A DNA stretch of 64,000 nucleotides from DASXAI01 sp963798445. Lineage in GTDB: Bacteria; Actinomycetota; Acidimicrobiia; Acidimicrobiales; Ilumatobacteraceae. The position numbers and the translations under genes are program-made. The DNA lies in the NCBI GenBank assembly GCA_963798445.1, contig CAWCTH010000003.1, forward strand, positions 1,054,001-1,118,000, read 5' to 3'. Every line of letters starts with the position of its first letter. Position 1 is the first letter of the stretch. The notes under the pieces were generated by a model. The model saw nothing but the letters and a program-made list of their open reading frames with translations, searched no databases and had not been told where the DNA came from. Positions 17,945 through 27,342 of this stretch are shown here, in pieces.

Positions 17945-18567
17945 GGGGTGGCCTTTCCGGGACGGGTCTGGTCGCTGTCGGGGTGCCGATCGATGTCGGC
18001 GAGGTACATCTCGACTGCTCGCCGGGCGAGGCGCACCCAGCGATCGCCGCCGGGGTCGTTCGCAACCTGCTGATGGCTGAGACCGGCCACGATGGCGGTG
18101 AACAGGTCGATGTCATCGGGGTTGCGGGCCCCTGCGGCGATGATGCGATCGCTGGCCAGCTCGTAGAACACCTGAGCGGTCGCGTAGGACTCGGGCGTCG
18201 GCTCAAAGCCAGGCACCGGTCGGGTGAACAGGAGCTGGTGGCGCACGGGGTCCTCCGTCGAGAAGCGGATGATGGCCTCGACCAGCTCGATGAGTGCCTC
18301 GCTCGGGTCATCGCGATCGGGGAGCGCCGCAGCCACGGCGATGAGCTGGCGATTCCCGTCGGCGAACATCGCGTCGTAGAGCGCCAGCTTCGAGTCGAAG
18401 TACGCGTACAGCGACGGTTGGCGCAGGTCGACCTGCTCGGCCAAGTCCCGCAGGGAGATCGCCGCCAGGCCGTCACGACGGGCCAGCTTCCACGCCTCGT
18501 CGACGATCGTCGATCGCTTGGCCTCGTGGCGCTCACGGCGCCGGTCGGTGGTGGGGCTGGGGTTCAC
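17941..18567 (-). CDS. TetR family transcriptional regulator
   Basis: The N-terminal HTH reads TIVDEAWKLARRDGLAAIS-LRDLAEQVDLRQPSLYAYFDSK, a typical TetR DNA-binding domain, followed by a helical ligand domain with LLFTRPVPGFEPTPES. From GTG 18567 the product has 208 residues. The frame continues upstream to 18624, but that would run through the palindromic operator, and GAGG lies 5 nt before the GTG. It leads a minus-strand unit with the MDMPI, alpha/beta hydrolase and serine hydrolase genes and probably represses itself and them through the operator at 18582-18630. Confidence 0.88.
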   Translation of the reverse strand: MNPSPTTDRRRERHEAKRSTIVDEAWKLARRDGLAAISLRDLAEQVDLRQPSLYAYFDSKLALYDAMFADGNRQLIAVAAALPDRDDPSEALIELVEAIIRFSTEDPVRHQLLFTRPVPGFEPTPESYATAQVFYELASDRIIAAGARNPDDIDLFTAIVAGLSHQQVANDPGGDRWVRLARRAVEMYLADIDRHPDSDQTRPGKATP

Positions 18568-18581
18568 AGGTCCTCGGTCTT

Positions 18582-18630
18582 CGATCGGTGATCGATTACA
18601 TATCGAAGATAGATAATCTATCACCGATCG
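18582..18630. promoter_or_regulatory. Large inverted repeat, likely TetR operator
   Basis: CGATCGGTGATCGATTA (18582-18598) is mirrored by TAATCTATCACCGATCG (18614-18630) with one mismatch across a 15-bp AT-rich spacer. It begins 15 bp upstream of the TetR start, where an autoregulatory operator is expected. The right arm overlaps the last codons of the transposase remnant, so the IS junction falls inside or next to the control region. Confidence 0.75.
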
Positions 18631-19429
18631 TCAACCCCCTGTTCGGCAGGGGCTGGCCGCCCGGTGCAGTAGCCGGCGAGGCGTTCGAGGATCTGTTCGG
18701 CGGTCTTGTGCCAGACGAACGGGGTGGGGTTCCCGAATCGGCGCTGGTATGCCGGGGACGGATGTCGGTGATCACCTTGCCGGTGGTGGCGATCTCCAGG
18801 GCGGCGAACAGGTCCACGGTGCCGTTGCGTTGGTAGTCGTGCGTGGCCCGCGCCGGGATGGTGAGCAGCATCGGCAGCGTCGGCGCCGTCCGGTTGAGCG
18901 CCTGCATCTGGGGTTTCTCATCGACGGCGAACACGGTTGCGGCCACCGGCGGGTTCAGGTAGAGACCGACGAGGTCACGGATCTTTTCGACCAGGTCGGG
19001 ATCGGGAGACACCTTGAAGGAGTCCTCACGCCACGGTTTGAACCCGAACGCCCGCCAGATCTCCCGCACCGTCGTATAGGAGATCCCGTGTCGGGCCGCC
19101 AGCCCTCGGGTCGACCAGTGCGTCGCATCCGGCGGCGCCGTTTCCAACGTTTCAACGATGACCGCTTCGATCACGTCATCGCCGATGGTGCGAGCGGCGC
19201 CCGGACGGGGCGCGTCGACCAGGCCGTCGAGGCGGTCGGCGGCGAACCGGTGCCGCCATTTGCCCACCGTCACCGGGTTGCATCCCAAATCGGTAGCGAT
19301 CTGAGTGTGGGTCCGCGTCCCCTCAGCGCAGGCCAACACGATCTTGGCCCGCAACGCCAACGGCTGCGACGACGAATGACGCTGGGCCCAGCGCTGCAGG
19401 CTCGAGCGCTCCTCGGCGCTCAAGGACAC
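18621..19429 (-). pseudogene. IS630 family transposase, internally deleted
   Basis: From GTG 19429 the sequence encodes an intact N-terminal part: HTH (HTQIATDLGCNPVTVGKWRHRF), a second HTH and the first catalytic Asp in FAVDEKPQMQALNR. After GKVITDIRPRHTSA the frame jumps: the C-terminal tail RRFGNPTPFVWHKTAEQILE is present but in another frame, followed by RLAGYCTGR and a TGA at 18621. The middle, which should hold the second Asp (DNYATHK region) and the catalytic Glu (WLNLVE region), is missing; roughly 100 codons are lost. The element is therefore dead unless helped in trans. Confidence 0.85.
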
Positions 19430-19437
19430 TAGGAGGT

Positions 19438-19526
19438 TGTTGAAGTACGGCCCATCGGTGGCGAGCCCGACGCCACGACCTGAACCTGTCGCGCCGCCGC
19501 GAGCGCCGATCCCTGGTATTTCAGCA
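19438..19526. repeat. Inverted IS-end-like motifs flanking the transposase start
   Basis: TGTTGAAGTACGG at 19438 on the plus strand and TGCTGAAATACC read on the minus strand from 19526 share TGYTGAARTAC and both continue to ATCGG about 17 bp further. They face each other across about 60 bp just upstream of the transposase. The outer copy abuts the stop codon of the giant secreted protein (19532), so it is the likely right end of the IS. Confidence 0.45.
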
Positions 19527-19531
19527 GTCGC

Positions 19532-22500
19532 CTAGGTGAACCATCCGGCGATGTCGATGACGAGGTCGGTGTCGCTGCTGGCGTAGTACTTGAGGCTACG
19601 CGTGGCGCCGACCGAGGAGCCTGTGAGGGCGGCGCGGTGCTGATCGGAGCCGGACCAGTTGACAGACGACGCCAGCGGTTTGGCTCGCTCGCTTCTGTAG
19701 GCGGTGACGTAGCCCGCACCGAGGGTCTGGGTGGCGGTCAGGTTGTAGAGCACCACGGCGGCGTTGGGCGGCAGGATTGGATTGAGCGACATCACCGCAG
19801 TGGAACCGGCGGCAACTCGCCCGAACGGCTGGTCGGCGAGGCGGGAGTCTTCTACCCGTCGCGGGGAGGCCGCGGTGTAGAGGCCGGCCGTGCCCGGCTC
19901 GTCGGAGAAGTAGGCGACGAGATCGATGACCACATGCTCAGGCTTGTCGGAGTAGATGCTGACCTTGCCGCCGGCGCCGATCTTGACGACGGCGAGGTTT
20001 GAGCGGATGTCGCCGAGTCCGTTCGGGTTGGCGATCGACACGGTCGGGCGGGTGGTGCCGGCCGGCCAAAGTGTCAGGAAGCCAGGCTCGGTCGCGCCGG
20101 TGTAGGTCACGGTCAATACGACGGCGGAGGCGTCGGCCGGGACATCCGGTCCGGTGATCTGGAGGTCGTACTGGCTGTTGGGAGCGAACAGCCCGGTTTT
20201 GCCGCCGGTGCCGTCGCGGGTGTCCATCAACCGGGTCGGAGTGGGCGCCGGATGCAGCCGGCCATCGGTGGTGGCGCCGGCGGCGATCCAGTAGCCGGTC
20301 AGATCGGCCACGAGGTGAGCCGGTTCGTAGGTGAAGAGGTTGATTCTGCCGCCGGCGCCGACCGCCAGCACGGCTCCGTTGGTCGCGGTTTCACCGCCGA
20401 CCGACACGTTCAGGTTCGAGGTGGGCGGCATCGCTTCCCCGGCCGGCCAGGCGGTGACGTAGCCGGGACCGTCGACGAGGGTGGTGGTGAGGTTGAGCGC
20501 CACGGCTCGAGCGCCGCCGGGTACCTCACCGCCAATGACGGACACGCTCACCGATCCAGCGGCCGGGACCTTGCCGGCGGTGACGCCGCCCGTGCCGTCG
20601 CGGGTGTCGAGAATCCGGGTCGGGGTGACGGGCACGAACTTCAATCCGCTCACGTCCACGGTGGCGCCGGTGGTGAGGGTTGGTGGCGCTGTCGGTGCCG
20701 GCGGCGGCGTCGGATCTGGCACCACGGCCGGGGTCGACGACCTGACCGAGGCCGAGTTGCCCAGATCCGACCCGTCGCCGGTGTAGGCCGGATCGAGTCT
20801 GACGGTGAAGGTGAACGACGGTGACGCTCCCGTGGCCAAGGTGGCGATGGTCGGGCATGTCACCAGTCCGCCGGTCGCCGTGCATCCCGACACGGACGAC
20901 ACGAACGACAGCGGTCCGGGTAGCGGATCGGTCACGGCAACGTCGGCGGCGGTCGACGGCCCATGGTTGGCAACGGCGATCGTGTAGTCGTAGCTGTCGC
21001 CTGGCGCAACGAGACCGTCCGCGGGTGGAACTGCGGTCTTCGTCCACGACAGGTCAGCCGCCGGTTGCACCGTCACTGTGGCGGCGGCCGAGTTGTTGGT
21101 CGGGTCGAAGTCAGGAGGTGCCGGCGCGGTTGCGCTGGCCATGTTCGGGAACGTGCCGTCGATCGAGGGTAGGGCGGTGAGCATGAGGGTGCCGGTGCCG
21201 CCGGGGAGGAGGTCGCCCACCGACCACAACCCCGAAGCAGAGTCATAGGTGCCCACGGTCGCCGACGCCGATTCGAGGGTTAGGCCGCTCGGGAGCGGGT
21301 CGGACACGGTCGCGCCGACCGCGGCGTCGGGCCCGTTGTTGGTGATGTCGATGGTGAACGTCACCGGCGTGCCGATCGCCGGCGTGGCGTGGTCGACGGT
21401 CTGGGTGAGGGCGAGGTCGGCGCCGGGCACGTCGAGGACACCGGTCGCCTCGTTGTTGAGGAGGTTGGGGTCGGGCAGATCGGCGGAGAACACGACGGTG
21501 CGGTTCAGCACGTGCGCTGGCGTCGTTACGAACACGGTGACGGTGATCGTGGCCGACTCGCTCACGGCGAGATCGCCGATCGTCCAGACAAGGCTCGGCG
21601 CGTCGAACGTTCCCTTGGTGGCGACGATCGATGTGAAGACGGCAGGGGTGCGGTTGGTCTCGACGAGCTGCACGCCGGTGTCGGGCTCGGGGCCGTTGTT
21701 GGTGACGGTCACCGTGTAGGTCACGAGGTCGCTGGGGCCGGCGGTGTTGGGTGACACCGTCTTGGTGACGGCCAGATCGGCTTCGGCGGCTACATGCCAG
21801 GACACGGTGGCGCTGTCGGTCTCGTTGTCGGTGTCGACCTGGTCGACAGCGGTGAGCGAGACGGTGTTGGTGTTGTCGCCGGGCCCGCCGGTGACGGTCA
21901 CCGAGATGGACAGCGTCGGCTGGGCGCCTACCGCAATGGTGCCGACAGCCCAGAGACCCGTCACCTCGTCGTAGGTGCCTTGCGATGGTTCGGCGGCGTC
22001 GAACTGCACACCGGGCGGCAGGACGTCAAGGAACTGCACACCGGTGGCGGTGTTCGGCCCGCTGTTCGACGCCGTGATCGTAAACGTGAGCGCAGCCCCG
22101 CGCGTCACGTCCCCGGTCGGCGCTCGCTGCACGGTGACAGCGATGTCGACGGGTGGGACGGGGGGTGGGTTGATCTGGAGCCCAGCGTTGGCGGCGTTGT
22201 TGGAGCCGTCAGGATCGATGATGGCGGCATCGGTAATGGCGGCGCGGTTGCTCTGGTGGCCGGCGGTGGTGGCGGTGGTGAACAGCTCGAGGCTCACTGT
22301 GACGCCGGGGGCCAAGGCGCCGACGCTCCATTGGCCCGTCGTTGAGTCGAACGTGCCCTGCTCGGGAGCAGCGCTCACGAACGTCAGGCCGGCTGGCAAG
22401 CTGTCGGCGACCACGACACTCGGGGCGGTGCCGGGCCCGTTGTTGGTGGCCGACACCACGAACGACACAGCGTCACCCACCAGCGCCGAGTCGGCGGGGC

Positions 22501-24952
22501 GAACGTTGGTGGCCACGGCCAGATCGGCGAGGGCCTTGTCGACGGTGAGGGGCGCGGTGGCCACGTCGTTGGCGGGGTTGATGTCGACGGGTGACACGGT
22601 TGCCAGCGCCGCCGTGTTCAAGACGAAACCGGTGGCTGTCGCCCGGCCGGTGAGCCGGATCGAGGCGGTGCCAGGGAAGGGCAGGTCGCCGACGGTCCAG
22701 ATGCCCGTCGCCGGGTCGTAGGAGCCGGCACCGACCGCGCTGACGAAGGTGGCACCGAGGGAAGGCAACGGGTCGCGTACGGTCACATCGGTGGCCGGGA
22801 ACGGGCCGGTGTTGGTGACCGTGATGGTGGCGGTGCCGGTCTCGCCGACGCGGATGGCGTCGTTGTCGAAGGTCTTGACGACGGCGAGGTCGGTGGTGGG
22901 GACGATGGGGTTCACGATGACCGAAGCGCTTCCATTGCCCGGCGTGAGGTCGGGCTGCTCGGCACCGGCCACGGTGGCGTTGTTGACGACTGCGTTCGGC
23001 GTGTCCACCCGGTCGGTCCTGGTGAGGGTGGCGGACTGGTTCACGGCGAGCGTCGGGATGCTCCACGAGCCAGTCGCCGGGACATACGTGCCCATCGACG
23101 GCACAACGGAGACGCCGGTGGTGCCAGTCGGGAGCGGATCGCTCACCACGACCGTGCGGGCGATGCTGGGACCAAGGTTGGTGACCGTGACGGTGAACAC
23201 GACGTTGCTGCCCACGATCGGCTTGGCATTGTCGACCACCTTCGACAACGTGAGGTCGGCGGCGACCGGGATGACACTCGTCGCAGCCGCCGAAGATGCC
23301 GTCTGTCCAATGGCCGTGGTCGCCGACGCCGTGGCGGTGTTGGTCAGCGTGCCCGCTGCCGCGATGTCCGCCAGCAGAACGGTGTACCCACCGGTGCAGG
23401 TGACCGTGGCCGCCGGCGCCAGGCTGGTGACGGGACACGAGACCTTCGCCACCCTGTTGTCTGCGACAGCCACGTTGGTCAGTGGGGCGTTGCCCGTGTT
23501 CGTCACCGTGTAGGCGTAGCCGATCGATTGACCGACCCGGTACGGGCCGGCGGTCGTGGCCACAGTGCTGAGCCCCAGCGTCGCCCTCGACGGCACGGTG
23601 ACGGAGTACTGGTTCGACGTGACCGTGGTGTCGGCGGGTGAGAGCGCAGTGGCGGTCGCCGTGTTCACGACCTGACCCGCCAACACGTCAGCCGCCGTCA
23701 CGACGTGGGTGCCGGTACACACAACCGTGCTGGCCGGATCCGGCGCCGGCGGGACGTCAGCGGTGAAGCACGTCACCGTCCCTACCGTGGCGTCGTTCAC
23801 CGCCACCCCGTGCACCGTCTCCAAACCGGCATTGGTGACCACGAACTGGTACGGGATGGACGACCCGGCCACCAACACCGGCGCCAACGGCGTCTGCCGG
23901 TCAACCTGCTTCACGAGGTTCAACGACTCCAGCGGCACGACCGTCCCCACCACGACATTACGGAGCAGATGGACGTCGGTGACGCCGCCGGTCGACCCGG
24001 AGAACCCGAACTTGTACGTCGACGGCGTCCCGGCCGGCGCCGCCAAGTTGTTGATCACCGTCTGGAACCCATCGCCGCCGCCGAAGTCGATCTGCACCGT
24101 GATCAACGGCGACGGATCCGGCGTGACCACTACATGGATGATGCGCTTGGCGGTCGCCAACGTCGTCGCCGACAGCTTGCCGGGCAGCGTCGAGGAGCGA
24201 GTGCCGTTCGGGTTCGGCACCGGGTTGGTCGTGCTCGCCAGGTAGCAGTAGCCGACCGGACCGGCACCAGGCCCACGTACAACCACAGCATTGGCGGCGA
24301 TGGCCCCAGAAGCAGCGGTCGGTGAGTGTTGCCCGTCCGGGCAGCCCTTGCCTCGGTTCTCGCCATCGCCGAAGAAGTTGCCGAACACGTCGAAGCCGAT
24401 GCCGAGATAGCCCCCGACGATGCCCACCTCGTTGTAGCGCTGGGCGTAGCCGAGGCTGCCACCGAGTCCGCCCGTGGCCGTCAGCTGGGTGGCGCCGTCG
24501 ACGAGAAAGAACGTGATGCCATCGGCACCCGTGCCGCCGTACTGGTACAGCTCGAACGTCGCGTCGACACCGGCCCTCGCCGGGATCGGCCGGTTGTAGA
24601 AAACCGCCCCCGCCTTGCTGGCGGAGGCGTCCGTGAGTTGCAGGTAGCCGGGTGTCGCGCCGCGAGCGGGGACCGGCCCCGACTGCGGCACCGGACACGC
24701 ATTCAACTGGCTCGTGTTCGCGGTGGCGCCGGTGAGGCAGGCGGCGCCGGTGCCCCGGATCAAGGTGTCGCCGACCGTCGCGCCGCTGAACGTCTCGTTC
24801 ACGAGCACGGTTGCCGGTGCCGCTGCCACGGCCGCAACATCAACGACGACAGCGAGGCCGGCGCCGACGACCGTAATTGTCACCACGATCGACGCCAGCC
24901 GCAACAGGTGGGTCGGGGCCGCCCTGCCCTTCGGACCACGACGACTCAACAC
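19532..24952 (-). CDS. Giant secreted multidomain protein: lectin-like, nine DUF11 repeats, three ILDTR modules
   Basis: The product has about 1806 residues. A signal peptide (HLLRLASIVVTITVVGAGLA) is followed by a legume-lectin-like beta domain (about 45-340; DGITFFLVDG, GYLGIGFDVFGNF). Nine DUF11-type repeats follow (about 345-1440), each opening with ADLxVxK and with VTVTNxGP and a GTYDxxTGxWSVGxL hairpin. Three ILDTR modules (PTRILDTRDGTGG and variants) form the last 330 residues. No LPXTG or other anchor is seen. It is presumably a surface stalk or matrix protein with a carbohydrate-binding tip. GTG 24952 has GGAG upstream; a TTG at 24964 is the alternative. IS630 remnants lie immediately downstream. 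Confidence 0.88.
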   Translation of the reverse strand: MLSRRGPKGRAAPTHLLRLASIVVTITVVGAGLAVVVDVAAVAAAPATVLVNETFSGATVGDTLIRGTGAACLTGATANTSQLNACPVPQSGPVPARGATPGYLQLTDASASKAGAVFYNRPIPARAGVDATFELYQYGGTGADGITFFLVDGATQLTATGGLGGSLGYAQRYNEVGIVGGYLGIGFDVFGNFFGDGENRGKGCPDGQHSPTAASGAIAANAVVVRGPGAGPVGYCYLASTTNPVPNPNGTRSSTLPGKLSATTLATAKRIIHVVVTPDPSPLITVQIDFGGGDGFQTVINNLAAPAGTPSTYKFGFSGSTGGVTDVHLLRNVVVGTVVPLESLNLVKQVDRQTPLAPVLVAGSSIPYQFVVTNAGLETVHGVAVNDATVGTVTCFTADVPPAPDPASTVVCTGTHVVTAADVLAGQVVNTATATALSPADTTVTSNQYSVTVPSRATLGLSTVATTAGPYRVGQSIGYAYTVTNTGNAPLTNVAVADNRVAKVSCPVTSLAPAATVTCTGGYTVLLADIAAAGTLTNTATASATTAIGQTASSAAATSVIPVAADLTLSKVVDNAKPIVGSNVVFTVTVTNLGPSIARTVVVSDPLPTGTTGVSVVPSMGTYVPATGSWSIPTLAVNQSATLTRTDRVDTPNAVVNNATVAGAEQPDLTPGNGSASVIVNPIVPTTDLAVVKTFDNDAIRVGETGTATITVTNTGPFPATDVTVRDPLPSLGATFVSAVGAGSYDPATGIWTVGDLPFPGTASIRLTGRATATGFVLNTAALATVSPVDINPANDVATAPLTVDKALADLAVATNVRPADSALVGDAVSFVVSATNNGPGTAPSVVVADSLPAGLTFVSAAPEQGTFDSTTGQWSVGALAPGVTVSLELFTTATTAGHQSNRAAITDAAIIDPDGSNNAANAGLQINPPPVPPVDIAVTVQRAPTGDVTRGAALTFTITASNSGPNTATGVQFLDVLPPGVQFDAAEPSQGTYDEVTGLWAVGTIAVGAQPTLSISVTVTGGPGDNTNTVSLTAVDQVDTDNETDSATVSWHVAAEADLAVTKTVSPNTAGPSDLVTYTVTVTNNGPEPDTGVQLVETNRTPAVFTSIVATKGTFDAPSLVWTIGDLAVSESATITVTVFVTTPAHVLNRTVVFSADLPDPNLLNNEATGVLDVPGADLALTQTVDHATPAIGTPVTFTIDITNNGPDAAVGATVSDPLPSGLTLESASATVGTYDSASGLWSVGDLLPGGTGTLMLTALPSIDGTFPNMASATAPAPPDFDPTNNSAAATVTVQPAADLSWTKTAVPPADGLVAPGDSYDYTIAVANHGPSTAADVAVTDPLPGPLSFVSSVSGCTATGGLVTCPTIATLATGASPSFTFTVRLDPAYTGDGSDLGNSASVRSSTPAVVPDPTPPPAPTAPPTLTTGATVDVSGLKFVPVTPTRILDTRDGTGGVTAGKVPAAGSVSVSVIGGEVPGGARAVALNLTTTLVDGPGYVTAWPAGEAMPPTSNLNVSVGGETATNGAVLAVGAGGRINLFTYEPAHLVADLTGYWIAAGATTDGRLHPAPTPTRLMDTRDGTGGKTGLFAPNSQYDLQITGPDVPADASAVVLTVTYTGATEPGFLTLWPAGTTRPTVSIANPNGLGDIRSNLAVVKIGAGGKVSIYSDKPEHVVIDLVAYFSDEPGTAGLYTAASPRRVEDSRLADQPFGRVAAGSTAVMSLNPILPPNAAVVLYNLTATQTLGAGYVTAYRSERAKPLASSVNWSGSDQHRAALTGSSVGATRSLKYYASSDTDLVIDIAGWFT

Positions 24953-25335
24953 GATTCTCCGCAACTTCGGACGAGTATGACCTCGCGCGCGCCGGTGTCA
25001 GCAGCTCGGGAGAAGACGTCGCTGGCAGCCTCGATCTCGCCGCGCGCAAAGTGATGACTAACGAACCGGCTTGCCTCGAGCTGATTCCTGCGGAGCGGGC
25101 GCAACAGCCTCGGCGTCGAGTAGTCGTCGACCGGGCCAGTCGTGATCGTCATGTCCCGGGACCACAGATCCTCGAGGCGGAGTGGGACGGCTTCGTGGCC
25201 GACGATCCTGCCGTTGGTGACCGCGCGAAGGTCACCCTTGAAGATGTGGAGATCCGTGCCGGAGATGGTCAAGCAATCGACCCGGACAATGGCATCGGTG
25301 TCATGATCTCCCTGGCGAGGCAACGTGGTGGTCAC
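24946..25335 (-). pseudogene. Zinc-dependent alcohol dehydrogenase remnant with internal deletion
   Basis: The 129-residue frame joins an ADH N-terminal piece (DAIVRVDCLTISGTDLHIFKGD, then GRIVGHEAV) directly to an ADH C-terminal piece (LRLEDLWSRDMTITTGPVD, SRFVSHHFARGEIEAASDVF). The catalytic zinc loop, the structural zinc Cys cluster and the entire Rossmann fold are absent, about 190 residues. The usual CGTDLH Cys is Ser here. It is an in-frame deletion derivative and not a working enzyme. It overlaps the start region of the giant secreted protein gene. Confidence 0.82.
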
Positions 25336-25433
25336 GTGGTGGGTCTGTCCTTGGATCTACCTGCGGTGGTCTGAGGCGGTCCGCCGAAGCACCGATCATC
25401 GAGGGCGCCGCGGTGCTCTGAAGCCGACGATGT

Positions 25434-25997
25434 TCAGGTCAGCCAGGGGTGTTGGCGGACGAGACTGGTCTTGGTCCACTGGTGACCGAAACCGAGCGTG
25501 TTACCGGCGCCCACGACGGCCAGGCCGAGGAGAACGAGGGCGTAGATCAGGTGATCGTCCATGAAGATGTTGTTGGCGGGTGGGAGCGAAGCGCTCCACA
25601 TCAGGACCAACAGGATCGCCCCGGCGACACACGCGATGCGCATCCCGACGCCGAGCAGCAAGGCGACGCCGATGCCGAGCAAGCCGAGCATGAACCCCCA
25701 GTCGGCCCATCCTGCTCCGGCGAAGCTGTGGTAGATGCCGGCGAATGGACCGACGGCGCCGGTGAGGAACCCCGTGGTAGGTGAACCGCCGTGGATCCAC
25801 GCCTTGGCCGAGTCGGTCTCGTGACCGAGTCCGAACAGCTTGTCGAGGAAGGGCCAAAGGAACGTCCAGCCCAGACATAGTCGGGTAACGGCCCAGATGT
25901 AACGGGCGGCCCCGGACGGTACAAGCGTCGCGGTCGATGATTCGTAGGGGTCCTGGGGCGCGCGAGGTGCCGGCGAGCTCTCGAGGAATGTGGCCAT
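25434..25997 (-). CDS. DoxX family membrane protein
   Basis: The 187-residue protein has four predicted membrane segments: YIWAVTRLCLGWTFLWPFLD, the GPFAGIYHSFAG region followed by WGFMLGLLGIGVALLLGVGM, ACVAGAILLVLMWSA and LIYALVLLGLAVVGAG. The charged residues and spacing fit the DoxX/thiosulfate:quinone oxidoreductase small-subunit family. AGGAG lies 8 nt upstream of the ATG. DoxX-type proteins have been linked to redox and sulfur stress; the role here is not known. It stands at the edge of the stress island with gene remnants on both sides. Confidence 0.82.
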   Translation of the reverse strand: MATFLESSPAPRAPQDPYESSTATLVPSGAARYIWAVTRLCLGWTFLWPFLDKLFGLGHETDSAKAWIHGGSPTTGFLTGAVGPFAGIYHSFAGAGWADWGFMLGLLGIGVALLLGVGMRIACVAGAILLVLMWSASLPPANNIFMDDHLIYALVLLGLAVVGAGNTLGFGHQWTKTSLVRQHPWLT

Positions 25998-26302
25998 TGG
26001 GATCTCCTGGTCATAGGAGGCGTCGAGCCCGCACGGGGCGACTACCGCGTTGCGGTCGTCCTGCCCGAACCAGGCGTCTCACGGATCTGCGATCTCGGCG
26101 CTACCAAGGTCCGGAGCAACGCTCCCGGAGGCTGCCCAAGCATGAAGCAGGATCCAACACGGCCACGGGATTCCCGTCGTGCCAGCGGTCACCATACACC
26201 GCCGCGGTCAGCGGGCAAGCGAATGGTCGAAGCTGCACGCGCGTCGACCGATCGAGCGCTACCGAGACTGCCCTCCAACCACGCGGCCCAGACAGCACGA
26301 AC

Positions 26303-26467
26303 CAGCACATCGTGCAGTCGATCGTCCACCTTGCGCGAGGGTTCGGCGACGACACCATCGCTGAGGGAGTCGAAGATGACGAAACACTCGCGCTCCTTCG
26401 AAGGTACGGCGTCGACTATGGCCAGGGCTACCTCCTCGGCCGGCCTGCACCACTCGCCACCACTTGA
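26303..26467 (+). pseudogene. C-terminal fragment of an EAL domain (c-di-GMP phosphodiesterase)
   Basis: The frame encodes IVQSIVHLARGFGDDTIAEG followed by VEDDETLALLRRYGVDYGQG and YLLGRPAPL, which is the last third of an EAL domain (the AEGVE and GYLxGRP motifs). The preceding 350 bp show no EAL sequence in any frame, so the N-terminal two thirds including the EAL motif itself are gone. The upstream stretch 25998-26302 otherwise holds nothing I can support. Confidence 0.72.
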
Positions 26468-26582
26468 CGCGCGGCTCCGATCGAGGGAGCGCGCAGTCGC
26501 TCTCGCATGTTCGCGCAGCTCCTGACCGAGGAGATCCGTCGTAGCCTCCTCGGGCCTCAAGGCCGTTGGCGTTCGTGGCCGA

Positions 26583-26970
26583 TCAACCGGCCATCGCCCG
26601 CATCATGTGGTCCATCACCTCGGCATGTTCGACTTGGGGGCTGAAGAGGATCACTTCGGCGTCGTTCACCACTCGCAACTGTGTCCCGGCGGCCAGTAGA
26701 AAGGGTCGTCGCCGACGCAGATCTCCTCCTTCCGTCCGTTTGTGTAGGTCATCACCACTTCGCCCGACACCATGAAACCCCAGTGAGTGCTTGGCAGGCG
26801 TCACCGTCGAGACCCTTCAGCAGAGGCGCGATGTCGGTGCCCGCGCCGAGAGTGAAGTACTCGGCAGCCAGCGACCCATAGCCCGATGCATCGTCGAAGT
26901 TGGGTGCCTGGCGAGCGACCGCGCCAGGCGCATCGATCTTGGTGGGGATGTCGTTCTTCGTGATGCGCAG
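26583..26970 (-). pseudogene. Cupin domain protein with two frame breaks
   Basis: Three minus-strand frames together give one small cupin: ITKNDIPTKIDAPGAVARQ and YGSLAAEYFTLGAGTDIAPL in the first; HWGFMVSGEVVMTYTNGRKE and GDDPFYWPPGHS in the second; VVNDAEVILFSPQVEHAEVM and MDHMMRAMAG in the third. The breaks lie near 26785 and 26690. No normal start precedes the first part (CTG is the only candidate at 26970). Either the gene has decayed or two single-base errors are present. Confidence 0.72.
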
Positions 26971-27279
26971 TGGTCCTCAGTTCGGTTGTGGAGCGGGCTC
27001 CGGTCTGTTGCACGAGCCAACGACTCGGAGCGGGCACCGTCCAGTGCAAATCTGGGCCGCTACACCATGAAGGAGCCCGCCATCGTCAGGAGTACGCGTC
27101 GCGCTCGGCGCGGAAGTCCCTGCACACGCCGACTTGATGCGCTGCCTCGGCCGCTTCAAGTCGGCGTCGCCGTCCGGCGGGTCGATGACCGAGGCCCGCT
27201 CGGTCGGTCACGCAGGGCCGTCGGGAGGGACCAAACCAGTAGCAGGACCACGCCCAGCCTCGCGTACCTACAACTGAAC
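26971..27279. other. Gene-poor stretch without supported features
   Basis: Short frames on both strands are rich in Arg and Ser, change frame often and match no family I know. One plus-strand frame from ATG 27136 to 27274 encodes a 45-residue Gly/Ser-rich peptide without recognisable homology. The stretch belongs to the decay zone 26.0-27.3 kb. Confidence 0.5.
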
Positions 27280-27308
27280 TTGACAGTTTCCGGCGCTTAG
27301 TGTTAGAA
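27280..27308 (+). promoter_or_regulatory. Possible promoter of hsp20-hspR
   Basis: TTGACA at 27280-27285 is a perfect -35 hexamer; 17 bp later TTAGAA is a weak -10. The overlapping CTTGACA could also be one half of an HspR-type site (CTTGAGT consensus), but a second half is not clear. Confidence 0.4.
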
Positions 27309-27342
27309 GAATTATACCCAAGCCGCACGAGGGAGGTTCCTG

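Noticed and set aside
27280..27308. Complete HspR (HAIR) operator
   Set aside because: Only one half resembles CTTGAGT; the second half is not found at the expected 7-bp spacing.
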